In this document: one piece after another, positions 27,393 to 36,625 of the stretch
Layout: every line of letters starts with the position of its first letter
Numbering within the stretch: position 1 is the first letter of the stretch
Assembly (NCBI RefSeq): GCF_002261425.1
Contig: NZ_NEVJ01000003.1
Span: 62,001 to 126,000, forward strand
DNA from: Bordetella genomosp. 9
GTDB taxonomy: Bacteria > Pseudomonadota > Gammaproteobacteria > Burkholderiales > Burkholderiaceae_B
Direction: 5' to 3'
DNA: 64,000 nt
Made by a program: the position numbers and the translations under genes
Notes under the pieces: generated by a model
The model's database searches: none
What the model was told of the DNA's origin: nothing
What the model saw: the letters and a program-made list of their open reading frames with translations, nothing else

Positions 27393-29042
27393 TTAACGCA
27401 GCAGGGACAGCACCGTCTGCGGCACTTGGTTGGCCTGCGCCAGCACCGAGGTGCCAGCTTGTTGCAGGATCTGCGCGCGGGTCATGTTCGACACTTCCGT
27501 CGCGTAGTCGGCATCTTCGATGCGCGAACGCGAGGCCGACAGGTTGTTCACCGTGTTGTTCAGGTTGGCAACCGTCGATTCGAAGCGGTTCTGCACGGCA
27601 CCCAGGGCGCTACGCAGATCGTCCACTTGCGACAGGGCGGCGTCGATGGCGTCCAGCGGGTCGACCACGGTGGCCGACTTGTCCAGCGTCAGCTTGCCGT
27701 TGGTGGTGTTGGTCGCTTCAACCTTGAAGTAGCTGACGCTGCCGTCCGTGCCGGTGTGCTGGATGTACAGCGCGCCGGTGTTGGCGGCCGAGGCGCTGCC
27801 GGTGGCGTCAGGCGTGTAGCGAACCAGCTTGTTGGTGCCGCTGCTGAAGCCCAGTTGCGTGTTGACGTCGGAGTAGTCGACGCTGACCGCGAACGAGGTG
27901 CCGGTGTGGACGGTGGTCGTGCCGGTGTAGGTCGTGCCGCCGTTGGTGGTGATGCCCTGGGCGCTGACCGCGGCCGAGGTGGAGACGATGGCGGAAGTCG
28001 CCGTCGTGACATCCAGGCTGACCTTGCCGGTGGTGCCGTTGAAGCTGGCGGCGTAGTACGTGCCGCCGACCTTGGCGTAGTAGTTCGTCGTGCCGGCCGT
28101 GGCTTGGTACAGCGAGGCGCTGGACAGGTCCAGGCTGGTCAGCTTGTATTCGCTTTGGTCCACCGCGGACAGTTCCACCAGGCCGTCGGCGCTGTTGGAG
28201 TTGTACTGGGTGATCGTCGTCATCGTGCTGTAGCTGGTGACAGCGCCGATTTCGATGGTGTTGGACGTCGAATTCCAGCTGGCCGAGAACGTGGTCGAGC
28301 CTTGCTGCACGTACAGATTGCCGTCACCGCCAACCTTCGCGGCGTAAGCAGCGGTGCTGCCGCCCGTGGCCGAGAAGCTGAAGGACGTGTAGTTGAAGCT
28401 GTGCTGCGTACCGATGTTGGCGGTCGTGGTGCTGGCGTAGGTCGTGCCGGACAGCGAAGCGGCGACGTCGGAGAAGTTCGACGCGCCATCGCTGTTCTTC
28501 GAGGTCATCTGGTGACCCATGTTCAGCTTGTTCAGGCCCAGCGTCGTCGCATTGATCTGGTGCAGATCGATGTTGATCGTTTCGCTGTCGTTGGCGCCGA
28601 CCTGGATGCTCAGGCTTTGGTCGCTGGCCAGGACCTTGACGCCGTTGAATTGGGTCTGGTTGGCAACGCGGGTGATTTCATCCAGGCGCTGGGTGATTTC
28701 AGCCTGGATCGAGTCCAGGTCGCTGCCGCTGTTCGTGCCGTTGGCGGCTTGAACCGACAGTTCACGGATGCGCTGCAGGTTGTTGTTGATTTCGTTGAGG
28801 GCGCCTTCGGTCGTTTGCGCGATCGAGATGCCGTCGTTGGCGTTGCGAGCAGCCTGGGTCAGGCCGTTCACGTTGGCCGTGAAGCGGTTGGCAATGGCCT
28901 GGCCGGCGGCGTCGTCCTTGGCGCTGTTGATGCGCAGGCCCGAGGACAGACGTTCGATGGCCGAACCGAGGTCCGACTGGGACTTGTTCAGGTTGTTTTG
29001 CGCAACCAGCGACAAGTAATTGGTGTTGATAACTGCAGCCAT
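27393..29042 (-). CDS. fliC: Flagellin
   Basis: 549 residues. The conserved D0/D1 ends are clear: [18 protein letters not shown] and [21 protein letters not shown] at the N terminus, and the [17 protein letters not shown] to [10 protein letters not shown] end. The central part (about residues 170-450) is variable, very rich in Ser, Thr, Gly and Ala, and contains no Cys, so many surface hydroxyls are available for O-glycosylation. No secretion signal is needed because export goes through the flagellar type III apparatus. GGGAG precedes the ATG and a sigma-28 promoter lies about 110 bases upstream. In Bordetella this gene is called flaA. Confidence 0.98.
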   Translation of the reverse strand: MAAVINTNYLSLVAQNNLNKSQSDLGSAIERLSSGLRINSAKDDAAGQAIANRFTANVNGLTQAARNANDGISIAQTTEGALNEINNNLQRIRELSVQAANGTNSGSDLDSIQAEITQRLDEITRVANQTQFNGVKVLASDQSLSIQVGANDSETINIDLHQINATTLGLNKLNMGHQMTSKNSDGASNFSDVAASLSGTTYASTTTANIGTQHSFNYTSFSFSATGGSTAAYAAKVGGDGNLYVQQGSTTFSASWNSTSNTIEIGAVTSYSTMTTITQYNSNSADGLVELSAVDQSEYKLTSLDLSSASLYQATAGTTNYYAKVGGTYYAASFNGTTGKVSLDVTTATSAIVSTSAAVSAQGITTNGGTTYTGTTTVHTGTSFAVSVDYSDVNTQLGFSSGTNKLVRYTPDATGSASAANTGALYIQHTGTDGSVSYFKVEATNTTNGKLTLDKSATVVDPLDAIDAALSQVDDLRSALGAVQNRFESTVANLNNTVNNLSASRSRIEDADYATEVSNMTRAQILQQAGTSVLAQANQVPQTVLSLLR

Positions 29043-29150
29043 GAATAGCTCCCAAGAGAGAAAGGCATCTTCAAACCGGGCAGCCAGGCCGCCCTGCGGG
29101 CACGGAATCGTCCACCGGAGGTGATGGCCGCATGCCGCGCCGCTGACTGG

Positions 29151-29177
29151 GTAACGGCAAGGCTCCGTAAACCTTTA
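29151..29177 (-). promoter_or_regulatory. Sigma-28 (FliA) promoter of fliC
   Basis: On the minus strand TAAAGGTT is followed by 11 bases and GCCGTTAC. This matches the consensus TAAAGTTT-N11-GCCGATAA at 13 of 16 positions. The leader to the ATG is about 108 bases. Confidence 0.85.
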
Positions 29178-29321
29178 GGGGGATGGACAGCGAAAAATTT
29201 CGGAGTGTGGCGGTCGTGCCGGTTTTCCCCGGCGTCCGGCCGTCGGGCCAGGGCGGGGCAAGGCCGGGATGATGGCTGCCGCGGGCCACGGCGGCGCCGT
29301 CGTCCGTGGAGCGCCCGGCGC

Positions 29322-30077
29322 TCAGGCGACCGATGCGATCCGGACGTCTTCCGGCAGTTGCTGCCAGGCGCCGTCCTTCAGCTTGGCGCGCAGGCGGCTC
29401 ATGGCCTGGGAGCGCAGCTGGCAGACGCGGGCCTCGGTGACGCCCATGACGGCGCCGACTTCCTTGAGGTTCAGACCCTGCTCATAACAAAGGGACAGCA
29501 GCAGCTTTTCGCGGTCGGGGAGGGCGCCGATGGCTTCGGCCAGCGCCTGACGGAAGTCCGCCGCCAGCAGGCTGTCCAGCGGATTGCCCGAAGGGCCGGA
29601 GTCCGCCGCGCCGGCCGCCCAGTCGGCGTCCCGGGCCTCGGCGCCGTTCTCGGAACCGAAATCCTCGTAATGGACGATCTGGGCGCCCTGGGCGTCGTAG
29701 AGCAGCTGGTGGTATTCCGCCAGCGGCAATTCCAAATGGCCGGCGATTTCGGTCTCGTTGGGCGGCCGCATCAATTGTTGTGTCAGCTGCGCCACCGCCT
29801 GGTCGATGCGCTTGGCCTTGCTGCGCACGCTGCGCGGCAGCCAGTCCTGATTACGCAGTTCGTCCAGCATGGCGCCCCGGATACGGGCGGTCGCATAAGT
29901 CTCGAACTGCGCGTCGGCCACTTCCTGGTAGCGCCGGGCAGCGTCCAGCAGGCCGATCATGCCCGCCTGGATCAGGTCGTCCAATTCCACGCTGGCGGGC
30001 AAGCGGGCCAGCAGCTGCAGGGCCAGCTTGCGCACCAGGGGCGCGTATTCAGCCAGGCGGTCTTCGGAAAGGGGCAT
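29322..30077 (-). CDS. fliA: RNA polymerase sigma-28 factor for flagellar genes
   Basis: 251 residues. Region 2 has APLVRKLALQL, DLIQAGMIGLLDAARRY and FETYATARIRGAMLDELR. Region 3 follows, and region 4 has LPDREKLLLSLCYEQGLNLKEVGAVMGVTEARVCQL, a helix-turn-helix for the -35 element. FliA directs transcription of late genes such as fliC, flgM and flgK, where matching promoters are visible in this window, and it is held inactive by FlgM (48416). Here it lies between fliC and flhDC, divergent from flhD. A small hairpin (GAGCGC-CCG-GCGCTC, 29309-29323) sits at its stop. Confidence 0.97.
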   Translation of the reverse strand: MPLSEDRLAEYAPLVRKLALQLLARLPASVELDDLIQAGMIGLLDAARRYQEVADAQFETYATARIRGAMLDELRNQDWLPRSVRSKAKRIDQAVAQLTQQLMRPPNETEIAGHLELPLAEYHQLLYDAQGAQIVHYEDFGSENGAEARDADWAAGAADSGPSGNPLDSLLAADFRQALAEAIGALPDREKLLLSLCYEQGLNLKEVGAVMGVTEARVCQLRSQAMSRLRAKLKDGAWQQLPEDVRIASVA

Positions 30078-30497
30078 TGCACTCGACTAAAAGGGTTGGC
30101 CCGCGGCGCCGCCATTGTGAATTGTTGCCTGTACGCGACATTGCTGCTCTGCCGTTTACCCGTACAAGGCCGATGGCTCGCCCACGATTCACCTTGCATT
30201 GTGAGTACTTCGCCTGGATTCATTGGCACAAAGACACAAGCTTTCTAATGCTTGTTTACGGAATTGACTTACACTTGCGAAAGTCTTTGTTGCTATATAT
30301 GTCTCAGAAGTGCGATATTTCACCAAGCACAAAGAATTGTCATGTCTGTAATACAAAATGACATTGCACATGGTAAATTGTATGACTTGTGGGAACAAAA
30401 GAAATATTTAGAGATTTGTTGCACACATGAAGTAACCGGTCGGCTGGGGGCTGACCGGTCCCGGGACAGAACTGACATTAGTGAACAAGGGATACCC
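30078..30497. promoter_or_regulatory. AT-rich divergent regulatory region between fliA and flhDC
   Basis: This 420-base gap has no gene that I can support. From 30241 to 30420 only 60 of 180 bases are G or C (33%), against roughly two thirds in the surrounding genes. It contains the inverted repeat ACAAGC-N8-GCTTGT (30236-30255) and several TATA-like and TTTCTAA-like tracts. It must carry the flhDC promoter and probably the sites for environmental control. In B. bronchiseptica the homologous frlAB operon is repressed by the BvgAS system, so a BvgA site may be here, but I cannot place it with confidence. Confidence 0.7.
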
Positions 30498-30821
30498 ATG
30501 AAACAGCCTGAGAACACTTTGCTCGCCGACATTCGCGAAGTGAACCTGTCCTACCTGCTCCTCGCCCAGCGCATGCTGCGTGACGACTATGCCGCGTCGA
30601 TGTTTCGCCTGGGCTTTAGCGAGCAGGTGGCCGACATCCTGATGCGACTGTCGCCCGCGCAACTGGTGAAGCTGGCCAGCTCCAGCTCGCTGCTCTGCCG
30701 TTTCCGCTTTGACGACTACAGCCTGCTGTCGGCGCTGACCCACGATGTGCTGGGCGGTGCGCTGCAACAGGCGCACGCGACCATTCTGCTTGCCAAACAG
30801 CCGGTCGAGCAACTGGCCTGA
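30498..30821 (+). CDS. flhD: Flagellar master regulator subunit FlhD
   Basis: 107 residues from ATG at 30498, preceded by AAGGGA. The frame is open upstream to 30252, but that part is AT-rich with Cys-rich, unrelated translation and is rejected. The sequence ([25 protein letters not shown], then [17 protein letters not shown], then CRFRFDD) matches FlhD along its length. FlhD joins FlhC in an FlhD4C2 complex that activates class II flagellar genes with sigma-70. In B. bronchiseptica the gene is frlA. Confidence 0.97.
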   Translation: MKQPENTLLADIREVNLSYLLLAQRMLRDDYAASMFRLGFSEQVADILMRLSPAQLVKLASSSSLLCRFRFDDYSLLSALTHDVLGGALQQAHATILLAKQPVEQLA

Positions 30822-30846
30822 TCTTCTCCCGCACCCCCTCAAGGTC

Positions 30847-31425
30847 ATGGCTATCAAAAGCGTATCCCAAGAAGCCGACGAGATCCTCCTGGCCAGCGCC
30901 ATGATCGGTCTCGGCGCCCGCCTCCAGGTGCTGGAGTCGGAAACCAGCCTGAGCCACGACAGGCTCGCCCGGCTGTACCGCGAAATCCGCGGCTGCTCGC
31001 CTCCCAAGGGCATGCTGCCGTTCTCGGTGGACTGGTTCATGACCTGGCTGCCGAACATCCATTCGTCGCTGTTCTACAACGTTTATAAATTTCTGAACGA
31101 AAACACCGGCAGCAAGGGCGTGCGGGCCATCATCGATGCCTACCGCCTTTACCTGGAGCATGCCGGCGTGGCCGATCCGGACCAGAGCGAGCCGGTGTTG
31201 AGCTTCACGCGCGCCTGGATGCTGGTGCGGTTCTTCGACGGCAAGATGCTGCAGTTGTCGGAATGCCGCCAGTGCGGCGGCCATTTCATCGCGCACGCCC
31301 ACGACCCGCGGTCCGACTTCGTCTGCGCGATCTGCCGGCCGCCTCCACGCGCGGGCAAGACCCGCGCGGCCGCCAAGGAACGCGCGGGCCGGCGGACTGC
31401 CCCGGCCGCCGCCATCGGGGTATGA
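30847..31425 (+). CDS. flhC: Flagellar master regulator subunit FlhC
   Basis: 192 residues from ATG at 30847, 25 bases after flhD. The body matches FlhC (LQVLESETSLSHDRLARLYREI, CSPPKGMLPFSVDWFMTW, and SSLFYNVYKFL). The zinc site uses the Cys pairs CRQCGGHF and CAICRPP. The basic tail after the second pair (PRAGKTRAAAKERAGRR) is longer than in E. coli. FlhC supplies most of the DNA contacts in FlhD4C2. A hairpin follows directly. Confidence 0.97.
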   Translation: MAIKSVSQEADEILLASAMIGLGARLQVLESETSLSHDRLARLYREIRGCSPPKGMLPFSVDWFMTWLPNIHSSLFYNVYKFLNENTGSKGVRAIIDAYRLYLEHAGVADPDQSEPVLSFTRAWMLVRFFDGKMLQLSECRQCGGHFIAHAHDPRSDFVCAICRPPPRAGKTRAAAKERAGRRTAPAAAIGV

Positions 31426-31427
31426 AA

Positions 31428-31455
31428 GCCACCGGGCCGGCCATTGCCGGCCCGG
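31428..31455 (+). terminator. Hairpin after flhC
   Basis: A perfect 12-base stem (CACCGGGCCGGC / GCCGGCCCGGTG) has the loop CATT and starts 3 bases after the flhC stop. No T-tract follows, so it may be a pause or stability element. Confidence 0.5.
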
Positions 31456-31511
31456 TGTGTCATTGAGAGCCGCCGTGCTCAATAACCCCAAATGCCGCTG
31501 AAAATTCCCCG

Positions 31512-31534
31512 TAAACCACGCTTTCGCGGTGCCG
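31512..31534 (+). promoter_or_regulatory. Possible sigma-28 promoter of motA
   Basis: TAAA is followed by 15 bases and GCCG, the exact core spacing of sigma-28 promoters. The flanks (TAAACCAC and GCCGCTCT) match less well than those before fliC, flgM and flgK. It lies 56 bases before the motA start. Confidence 0.5.
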
Positions 31535-31590
31535 CTCTCGGGGGATCATGGGCGCTTGGGTAATACGTCTACGCTTGGCAGGGGCCTGAT

Positions 31591-32463
31591 GTGCTGATTG
31601 TTATTGGTTATCTCGTGGTGATCGTGTCCGTCGTCGGCAGCTTCGTTGCCTTGGGCGGCCATCTGGGCGCGCTGTACCAGCCTTTCGAATTCACCCTGAT
31701 CGCTGGCGCGGCGGCGGGCGCGTTCCTGGCCGGGAACAGCCGCAAATCGCTGAAGCTGATCAAGTCCGCCATCCCCAATGCCCTGCGCGGCGCGCGCTAC
31801 AGCAAGGACGTGTACATGGAGCTGATGTCTCTCATGTACGTGATCCTGAACAAGGCCCGGCGCGAAGGGCTGATGGCCATCGAATCCCACATCGAGGATC
31901 CGGCTTCCAGCCCCATCTTCACCGAATGCCCGCGGATCATGAAGGACGAAAAGCTGATGGAGTTCATCACGGACTACCTGCGCATCATGATCAGCGGCAA
32001 CATGAGCTCCTTCGAGATCGAAACGCTGATGGACGAGGAGATCGAGACTTTCCGCCACGAGCGCCAGGTTCCGGTCCAAGCGCTGCAAAACATGGCCGAC
32101 GGCATGCCCGCGTTCGGTATCGTGGCCGCGGTGCTGGGCGTGATCAAGGCGCTGGCGGCGGTGGACCAGCCGCCCGCGGTGCTGGGCGACCTGATCTCCA
32201 AGGCCATGGTCGGGACCTTCCTGGGCATCCTGCTGGCCTACGGTTTCGTGGGGCCGCTGGCCTCGCGCGTCGACCGCCAGACCAGCGAAGCGGTCAAGAT
32301 CCTGGAATGCATCAAGACCACGCTGCTGGCCAGCATGAACGGCTACCCGCCGCAGCTGGCGGTGGAATTCGGCCGCAAGGTGCTGTTCTCCGGCGTGCGC
32401 CCGTCGTTCGCCGAGCTGGAAGAGCACGTGCGGCAGGCCAAGACGTCCACCTCCAAGGCTTGA
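31591..32463 (+). CDS. motA: Flagellar motor stator protein MotA
   Basis: 290 residues, starting at GTG (MLIVIGYLVVIVSVVGSF) with GCAGGGG upstream. Four membrane segments are seen at about residues 2-20, 34-52, 170-190 and 200-222, with the large cytoplasmic loop between the second and third. ARREGLMAIESHIEDP and the MADGMPAFGIVAAVLGVIKAL / VGTFLGILLAYGFVGPLA helices are typical of MotA. It forms the proton channel with MotB (gene 15 bases downstream) and pushes on FliG. Confidence 0.97.
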   Translation: MLIVIGYLVVIVSVVGSFVALGGHLGALYQPFEFTLIAGAAAGAFLAGNSRKSLKLIKSAIPNALRGARYSKDVYMELMSLMYVILNKARREGLMAIESHIEDPASSPIFTECPRIMKDEKLMEFITDYLRIMISGNMSSFEIETLMDEEIETFRHERQVPVQALQNMADGMPAFGIVAAVLGVIKALAAVDQPPAVLGDLISKAMVGTFLGILLAYGFVGPLASRVDRQTSEAVKILECIKTTLLASMNGYPPQLAVEFGRKVLFSGVRPSFAELEEHVRQAKTSTSKA

Positions 32464-32478
32464 CGGAGACAGGTCCGC

Positions 32479-33462
32479 ATGGCTCCGGTCAATAACCACC
32501 GCGTGGTGATACGCCGCAAGAAGGGCGCGCACGGCGGGCACCACGGCGGCAGCTGGAAGATCGCCTACGCCGATTTCATCACCGCGATGATGGCGTTCTT
32601 CCTGGTCATGTGGCTGATCAGCGTCGTGCCGCGCGAAGAACTGAAGGGGATCGCCGAGTACTTCCGCATGCCGCTGGCCGTGGCATTGACGGGTGGTCCC
32701 AATAATTCCGCCAACACCAGCGCCATCCCCGGCGGCGGCGCCGATCCGGTGCGCAGCGACGGTGACGTGCGCCGGGCCGACGGCAATCGGGTCGAGGCCC
32801 AGGTCAGGGGCGACGAGGCGCAGCGGCGCGACCAGCGGCGCCTGGAAGACCTGCAGAAGCGCCTGAACAATCTGATCGAAAGCAGCCCGGTGCTGAAGAA
32901 CTTCCGCCCGCAGCTGCTGATCGACATGACCACCGAAGGCCTGCGTATCCAGATCATCGACAACAAGAACCGGCCGATGTTCGCCACCGGCTCGGCGGAA
33001 GTGCAGCCCTATATGCGCGACATCCTGCGCGAACTGGGGCCGGTGCTGAACGAAATCCCCAACAAGATAAGCATATCCGGCCACACCGACGCCACCCAGT
33101 ACGCCCGCGGCGAGCGCGCCTACAGCAACTGGGAGCTTTCCGCCGACCGCGCCAACGCGTCGCGCCAGGAATTGGTGGCCGGGGGCATGAACGAAACCAA
33201 GGTGGCCCGCGTCATGGGCCTGTCATCCAGCGTCAGCCTGGTTAAGGATGACCCTTATGCTGCCGTTAACAGACGTATCAGCCTGGTGGTGCTCAATCGG
33301 GCCACGCAGGAAAGGCTGGAGCGCGAGAACGCGGCGGCGGCGGATATTTCGGCAAGCGATGCGAAGCAGGCCGGTAGCGGCCTGACGCGTTCGCTGTCGA
33401 ACGCGGCCAGCCAGGGCAGCGGTGTGGTGCAGGAAATTCCGGCCGCCCGCCCCGCACAATAG
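32479..33462 (+). CDS. motB: Flagellar motor stator protein MotB
   Basis: 327 residues. A basic, His/Gly-rich N terminus ([17 protein letters not shown]) precedes one membrane helix with the proton-binding Asp32 in [17 protein letters not shown]. The periplasmic part ends in an OmpA-like peptidoglycan-binding domain (about 150-280) with [22 protein letters not shown] and [10 protein letters not shown]. About 45 further residues, rich in Ala and Ser, form a tail of no known function. The next gene starts 13 bases later. Confidence 0.97.
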   Translation: MAPVNNHRVVIRRKKGAHGGHHGGSWKIAYADFITAMMAFFLVMWLISVVPREELKGIAEYFRMPLAVALTGGPNNSANTSAIPGGGADPVRSDGDVRRADGNRVEAQVRGDEAQRRDQRRLEDLQKRLNNLIESSPVLKNFRPQLLIDMTTEGLRIQIIDNKNRPMFATGSAEVQPYMRDILRELGPVLNEIPNKISISGHTDATQYARGERAYSNWELSADRANASRQELVAGGMNETKVARVMGLSSSVSLVKDDPYAAVNRRISLVVLNRATQERLERENAAAADISASDAKQAGSGLTRSLSNAASQGSGVVQEIPAARPAQ

Positions 33463-33475
33463 GAGCAGTTCGACC

Positions 33476-33868
33476 ATGACGGCGACGATACTGGTCGCGG
33501 ACGATTCCGCGACGATGCGCATGATAGTCCAGGCCACCCTGACGGGGGCCGGCTGGAAGGTGCTGGCCGCGGGCAATGGCAAGGACGCGCTGGCGCTGGC
33601 GCTGGAACAGGCCGAGCCGGTGGATCTGGTGGTCAGTGACTGGAACATGCCGGTCATGGGCGGGCTGGACCTGATACGCGGCCTGCGCCAGATGGAGCGC
33701 TACGAAGACGTTCCCGTCCTGGTCCTGACGACCGAGGACGACGTGGAAAGCAAGACCGCGGCGCGCGACCTGGGCGTGTGCGGCTGGCTGCAGAAGCCGG
33801 TGGATCCGGACTTGTTGGTAGAGATGGCGTCGGAGCTCGTGGGCGAGCCCGGCGAGCCCTCGCATTGA
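33476..33868 (+). CDS. Single-domain CheY-like response regulator
   Basis: 130 residues from ATG at 33476 with AGGAG about 10 bases upstream. It consists only of a receiver domain: acidic pair Asp9-Asp10, phospho-acceptor Asp55 ([12 protein letters not shown]), Thr in VLTTED and Lys in LQKPVDP. It resembles the true CheY at 40310 (same SDWNMP core) but lacks its conserved switch Tyr106 context (VCGWLQKP here, ANGYVVKP there). The position between motB and cheA suggests a second CheA target, either a phosphate sink or a separate output. The role is inferred. Confidence 0.9.
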   Translation: MTATILVADDSATMRMIVQATLTGAGWKVLAAGNGKDALALALEQAEPVDLVVSDWNMPVMGGLDLIRGLRQMERYEDVPVLVLTTEDDVESKTAARDLGVCGWLQKPVDPDLLVEMASELVGEPGEPSH

Positions 33869-33883
33869 GAACAGAAGGGCGTC

Positions 33884-36061
33884 ATGAGCGGTCTTGACCT
33901 GAGCCAGTTTTACGAGACGTTCTTCGATGAAGCGGACGAGCTGCTTGCGCAGATGGAGCAGTTGCTGCTCGAACTGGACGCTGGCCAGCCGGACATCGAA
34001 CAGCTGAACGCGATATTCCGGGCGGCGCATTCGATCAAGGGCGGCGCCGCCACCTTCGGCTGCTTCACCCAGCTGGCCGAAACCACCCATTTGCTGGAAA
34101 ACCTGCTCGATGCCATCCGCCGCGGCGAGATGGCGTTGCGCACGGACATGATCGACATCTTTCTGGAAACCAAGGACGTGCTGAAAAGCCAATTGGACGC
34201 CTACCGCGCCTCCGAGGAGCCCGACGCCGCTGCCTACGAGCGCATCTGCGGCGTGCTGCGCCAGCTGGCGCTGGAACAGCAGCAGGGCGGCCAGGCGGCG
34301 CCCGCCGCCCCGGCGCCCGCGCCGGCTGCCCCGGCCGCGCCGGCGCCTGTCGCGGCGGCTCCCGCGCCTGCCCAGAGTCCCGCGGCCGCCGCGCCGGCCC
34401 CGGCCGGCGGCGCCGATCTGCCGTTGCGCGTGCGCATCAACCGCGTCTCGGCGAAGGATGCGCAGTCGCTGCTCGAAGAGATGAACAACCTGGGCCATGT
34501 GCTGGCCAGCGACCAGGCCGGCGGCGGCTTGACGGTGTGGCTGGAAAGCACCTGCTCCGCTGACGATATCGAAGCCGTTTGCTGCTTCATCGTCGACGCC
34601 GACCAGATCGCCATCGGCCATGAAGCCGTGCCGGCCGCGCCCGCCGCCGGCCAGGCGGTGGACGACTTCGCCCAGGCGGCCGCGGATTTCGCGGCCCAGG
34701 CCCAGAGTGCCGCTCCGGCGCCCGCGCCCGTGGCGGCGGCGCCCGTCGATGCGCCATCCGCCGCGCCGGCCGCGAGCACGCCGGCCGCCGCTGCGTCGAG
34801 CGCCCCCAAGCCGGCCGCGCCCGCCGGCGCCCAACGCGCCGCCACCGGCGCGCCCGCCGCGGACAAGGAATCCACCTCCATCCGCGTCGGCGTGGAAAAA
34901 GTCGACCAGATCATCAACCTGGTCGGCGAACTCGTGATCACCCAGGCCATGCTGGCGCAGACCGCGTCGACGCTGGATCCGGTGCTGCACGACCGCCTGC
35001 TCAACGGCATGGAGCAGCTGGAGCGCAACGCGCGCGACCTGCAGGAAGCGGTGATGTCCATCCGCATGATGCCGATGGATTACGTGTTCAGCCGCTTCCC
35101 GCGCCTGGTGCGCGACCTGGCCGGCAAGATGGGCAAGCAGATCGAGCTGCAGACCTTCGGCCGCGCGACCGAACTGGACAAGAGCCTGATCGAACGCATC
35201 ATCGATCCGCTTACCCACCTGGTGCGCAACAGCCTGGACCACGGTATCGAGACGCCCGAAAAGCGCGTCGCCGCGGGCAAGGAGCCGGTGGGGCAGCTGG
35301 TGCTGTCGGCGCAGCATAGCGGCGGCAACATCGTGATCGAGGTCAGCGACGACGGCGGCGGCTTGAACCGCGAACGCATCCTGAAGAAAGCCATCCAGCA
35401 GGGCATCGCCGTCAGCGAGAACGCAACCGATGACGAGGTGTGGCAATTGATCTTCGCGCCGGGCTTTTCGACGGCGGAACAGATCACCGATATCTCGGGC
35501 CGGGGCGTCGGCATGGACGTCGTGCGCCGGAACATCCAGGACATGGGCGGCCACGTGCAGCTGTCGTCGGTGCCGGGCAACGGCACCACCACCCGCATCG
35601 TGCTGCCGCTGACCCTGGCCATCCTGGATGGCATGTCGGTGCGCGTCGGCGCGGAAACCTTCATCCTGCCCCTGAATCACGTCACGGAATCGCTGCAGCC
35701 CACCAACGAGCAGATCTATTCGGTGGCCGGCAACGAACGCGTGATGCACGTGCGCGGCGAATACCTGCCCCTGGTCGAACTGCATCGGGTGTTTTCGGTG
35801 GGCGGCGCGCAGGACGACCCCACGCAGGCCATCGCCGTCATCATGCAGGCCGAGGACCGGCGCTTCGCGCTGCTGGTCGATCACCTGGTCGGGCAGCATC
35901 AGGTCGTGGTGAAGAATCTGGAATCCAATTACCGCAAGGTGCCCGGCGTATCGGCGGCCACCATCCTGGGCGATGGCAGCGTGGCGCTGATCATCGACGT
36001 GTTCGCCATGGCCAGGGCGAATCGCGAAAAGTGGACACCGGCCGAAGCGGTTATGAACTGA
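33884..36061 (+). CDS. cheA: Chemotaxis histidine kinase CheA
   Basis: 725 residues. The P1 phosphotransfer domain carries His49 in FRAAHSIKGGAATFG. A long Ala/Pro-rich linker (about 135-180) leads to a P2-like domain (about 183-245), then a second Ala/Pro linker (about 265-325). Next come the P3 dimer helices (VEKVDQIINLVGELVITQAML), the P4 ATP domain with HLVRNSLDHGIE, DDGGGLN and GRGVGMDVV, and the P5 CheW-like domain to the end. CheA couples receptors to CheY and CheB. It ends 12 bases before cheW. Confidence 0.98.
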   Translation: MSGLDLSQFYETFFDEADELLAQMEQLLLELDAGQPDIEQLNAIFRAAHSIKGGAATFGCFTQLAETTHLLENLLDAIRRGEMALRTDMIDIFLETKDVLKSQLDAYRASEEPDAAAYERICGVLRQLALEQQQGGQAAPAAPAPAPAAPAAPAPVAAAPAPAQSPAAAAPAPAGGADLPLRVRINRVSAKDAQSLLEEMNNLGHVLASDQAGGGLTVWLESTCSADDIEAVCCFIVDADQIAIGHEAVPAAPAAGQAVDDFAQAAADFAAQAQSAAPAPAPVAAAPVDAPSAAPAASTPAAAASSAPKPAAPAGAQRAATGAPAADKESTSIRVGVEKVDQIINLVGELVITQAMLAQTASTLDPVLHDRLLNGMEQLERNARDLQEAVMSIRMMPMDYVFSRFPRLVRDLAGKMGKQIELQTFGRATELDKSLIERIIDPLTHLVRNSLDHGIETPEKRVAAGKEPVGQLVLSAQHSGGNIVIEVSDDGGGLNRERILKKAIQQGIAVSENATDDEVWQLIFAPGFSTAEQITDISGRGVGMDVVRRNIQDMGGHVQLSSVPGNGTTTRIVLPLTLAILDGMSVRVGAETFILPLNHVTESLQPTNEQIYSVAGNERVMHVRGEYLPLVELHRVFSVGGAQDDPTQAIAVIMQAEDRRFALLVDHLVGQHQVVVKNLESNYRKVPGVSAATILGDGSVALIIDVFAMARANREKWTPAEAVMN

Positions 36062-36073
36062 GGGAGTAAACAC

Positions 36074-36574
36074 ATGGCAGCCAAACCGCACTCGCAAGGC
36101 GCTCGCGTCGAAGACATAGGCCGTGAATTCCTGGTCTTCACCCTGGGTGAAGAGGAATACGGCATCGATATTCTGAAGGTGCAGGAAATCCGCGGCTACG
36201 ACGCCGCCACGGTGACCCGCATCGCCAACGTGCCGTCCTTCATCAAGGGCGTGACGAACCTGCGCGGCATCATCGTGCCTATCGTCGACCTGCGCATCAA
36301 GTTCAACCTGGGCAAGGTCGAATACAACGAGCAGACGGTCGTCATCATCCTGAACCTGGATCGCCGCGTCGTCGGCATCGTGGTCGACGGCGTGTCGGAC
36401 GTGCTGATGCTGGGCGCCAGCCAGGTGCGGCCGGCGCCGGAATTCGGCGCCACCCTGTCCACGGAATACCTGACCGGGCTGGGCACCGTCGACGAACGCA
36501 TGCTGATCCTGGTGGATATCGAAAAACTGATGACCAGCGACGAAATGGCGCTGGTGGAGAAAGCCGCCGTCTGA
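36074..36574 (+). CDS. cheW: Chemotaxis adaptor CheW
   Basis: 166 residues, one CheW domain. The SH3-like barrels are marked by [45 protein letters not shown] and [15 protein letters not shown]. CheW links the chemoreceptors to CheA in the signalling array. It follows cheA by 12 bases and precedes a chemoreceptor gene by 51 bases, a gap that contains a G-rich run but no clear promoter. Confidence 0.97.
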   Translation: MAAKPHSQGARVEDIGREFLVFTLGEEEYGIDILKVQEIRGYDAATVTRIANVPSFIKGVTNLRGIIVPIVDLRIKFNLGKVEYNEQTVVIILNLDRRVVGIVVDGVSDVLMLGASQVRPAPEFGATLSTEYLTGLGTVDERMLILVDIEKLMTSDEMALVEKAAV

Positions 36575-36625
36575 GCGGCGCCACGTGCAGGGGCGGGGGC
36601 GGGGGCCAACCGGTTCGTTAGAGGG

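Noticed and set aside
24260..27727. A 1155-codon plus-strand open frame opposite the large glycosyltransferase gene
   Set aside because: The minus-strand protein has clear TPR, OGT and GT2 motifs, while the plus-strand translation is low-complexity Gly/Arg/Gln/His and has none.
30252..30497. N-terminal extension of flhD by 82 codons
   Set aside because: The extension lies in the AT-rich control region and has no similarity to FlhD. The ATG at 30498 has a good ribosome site and gives the normal length.
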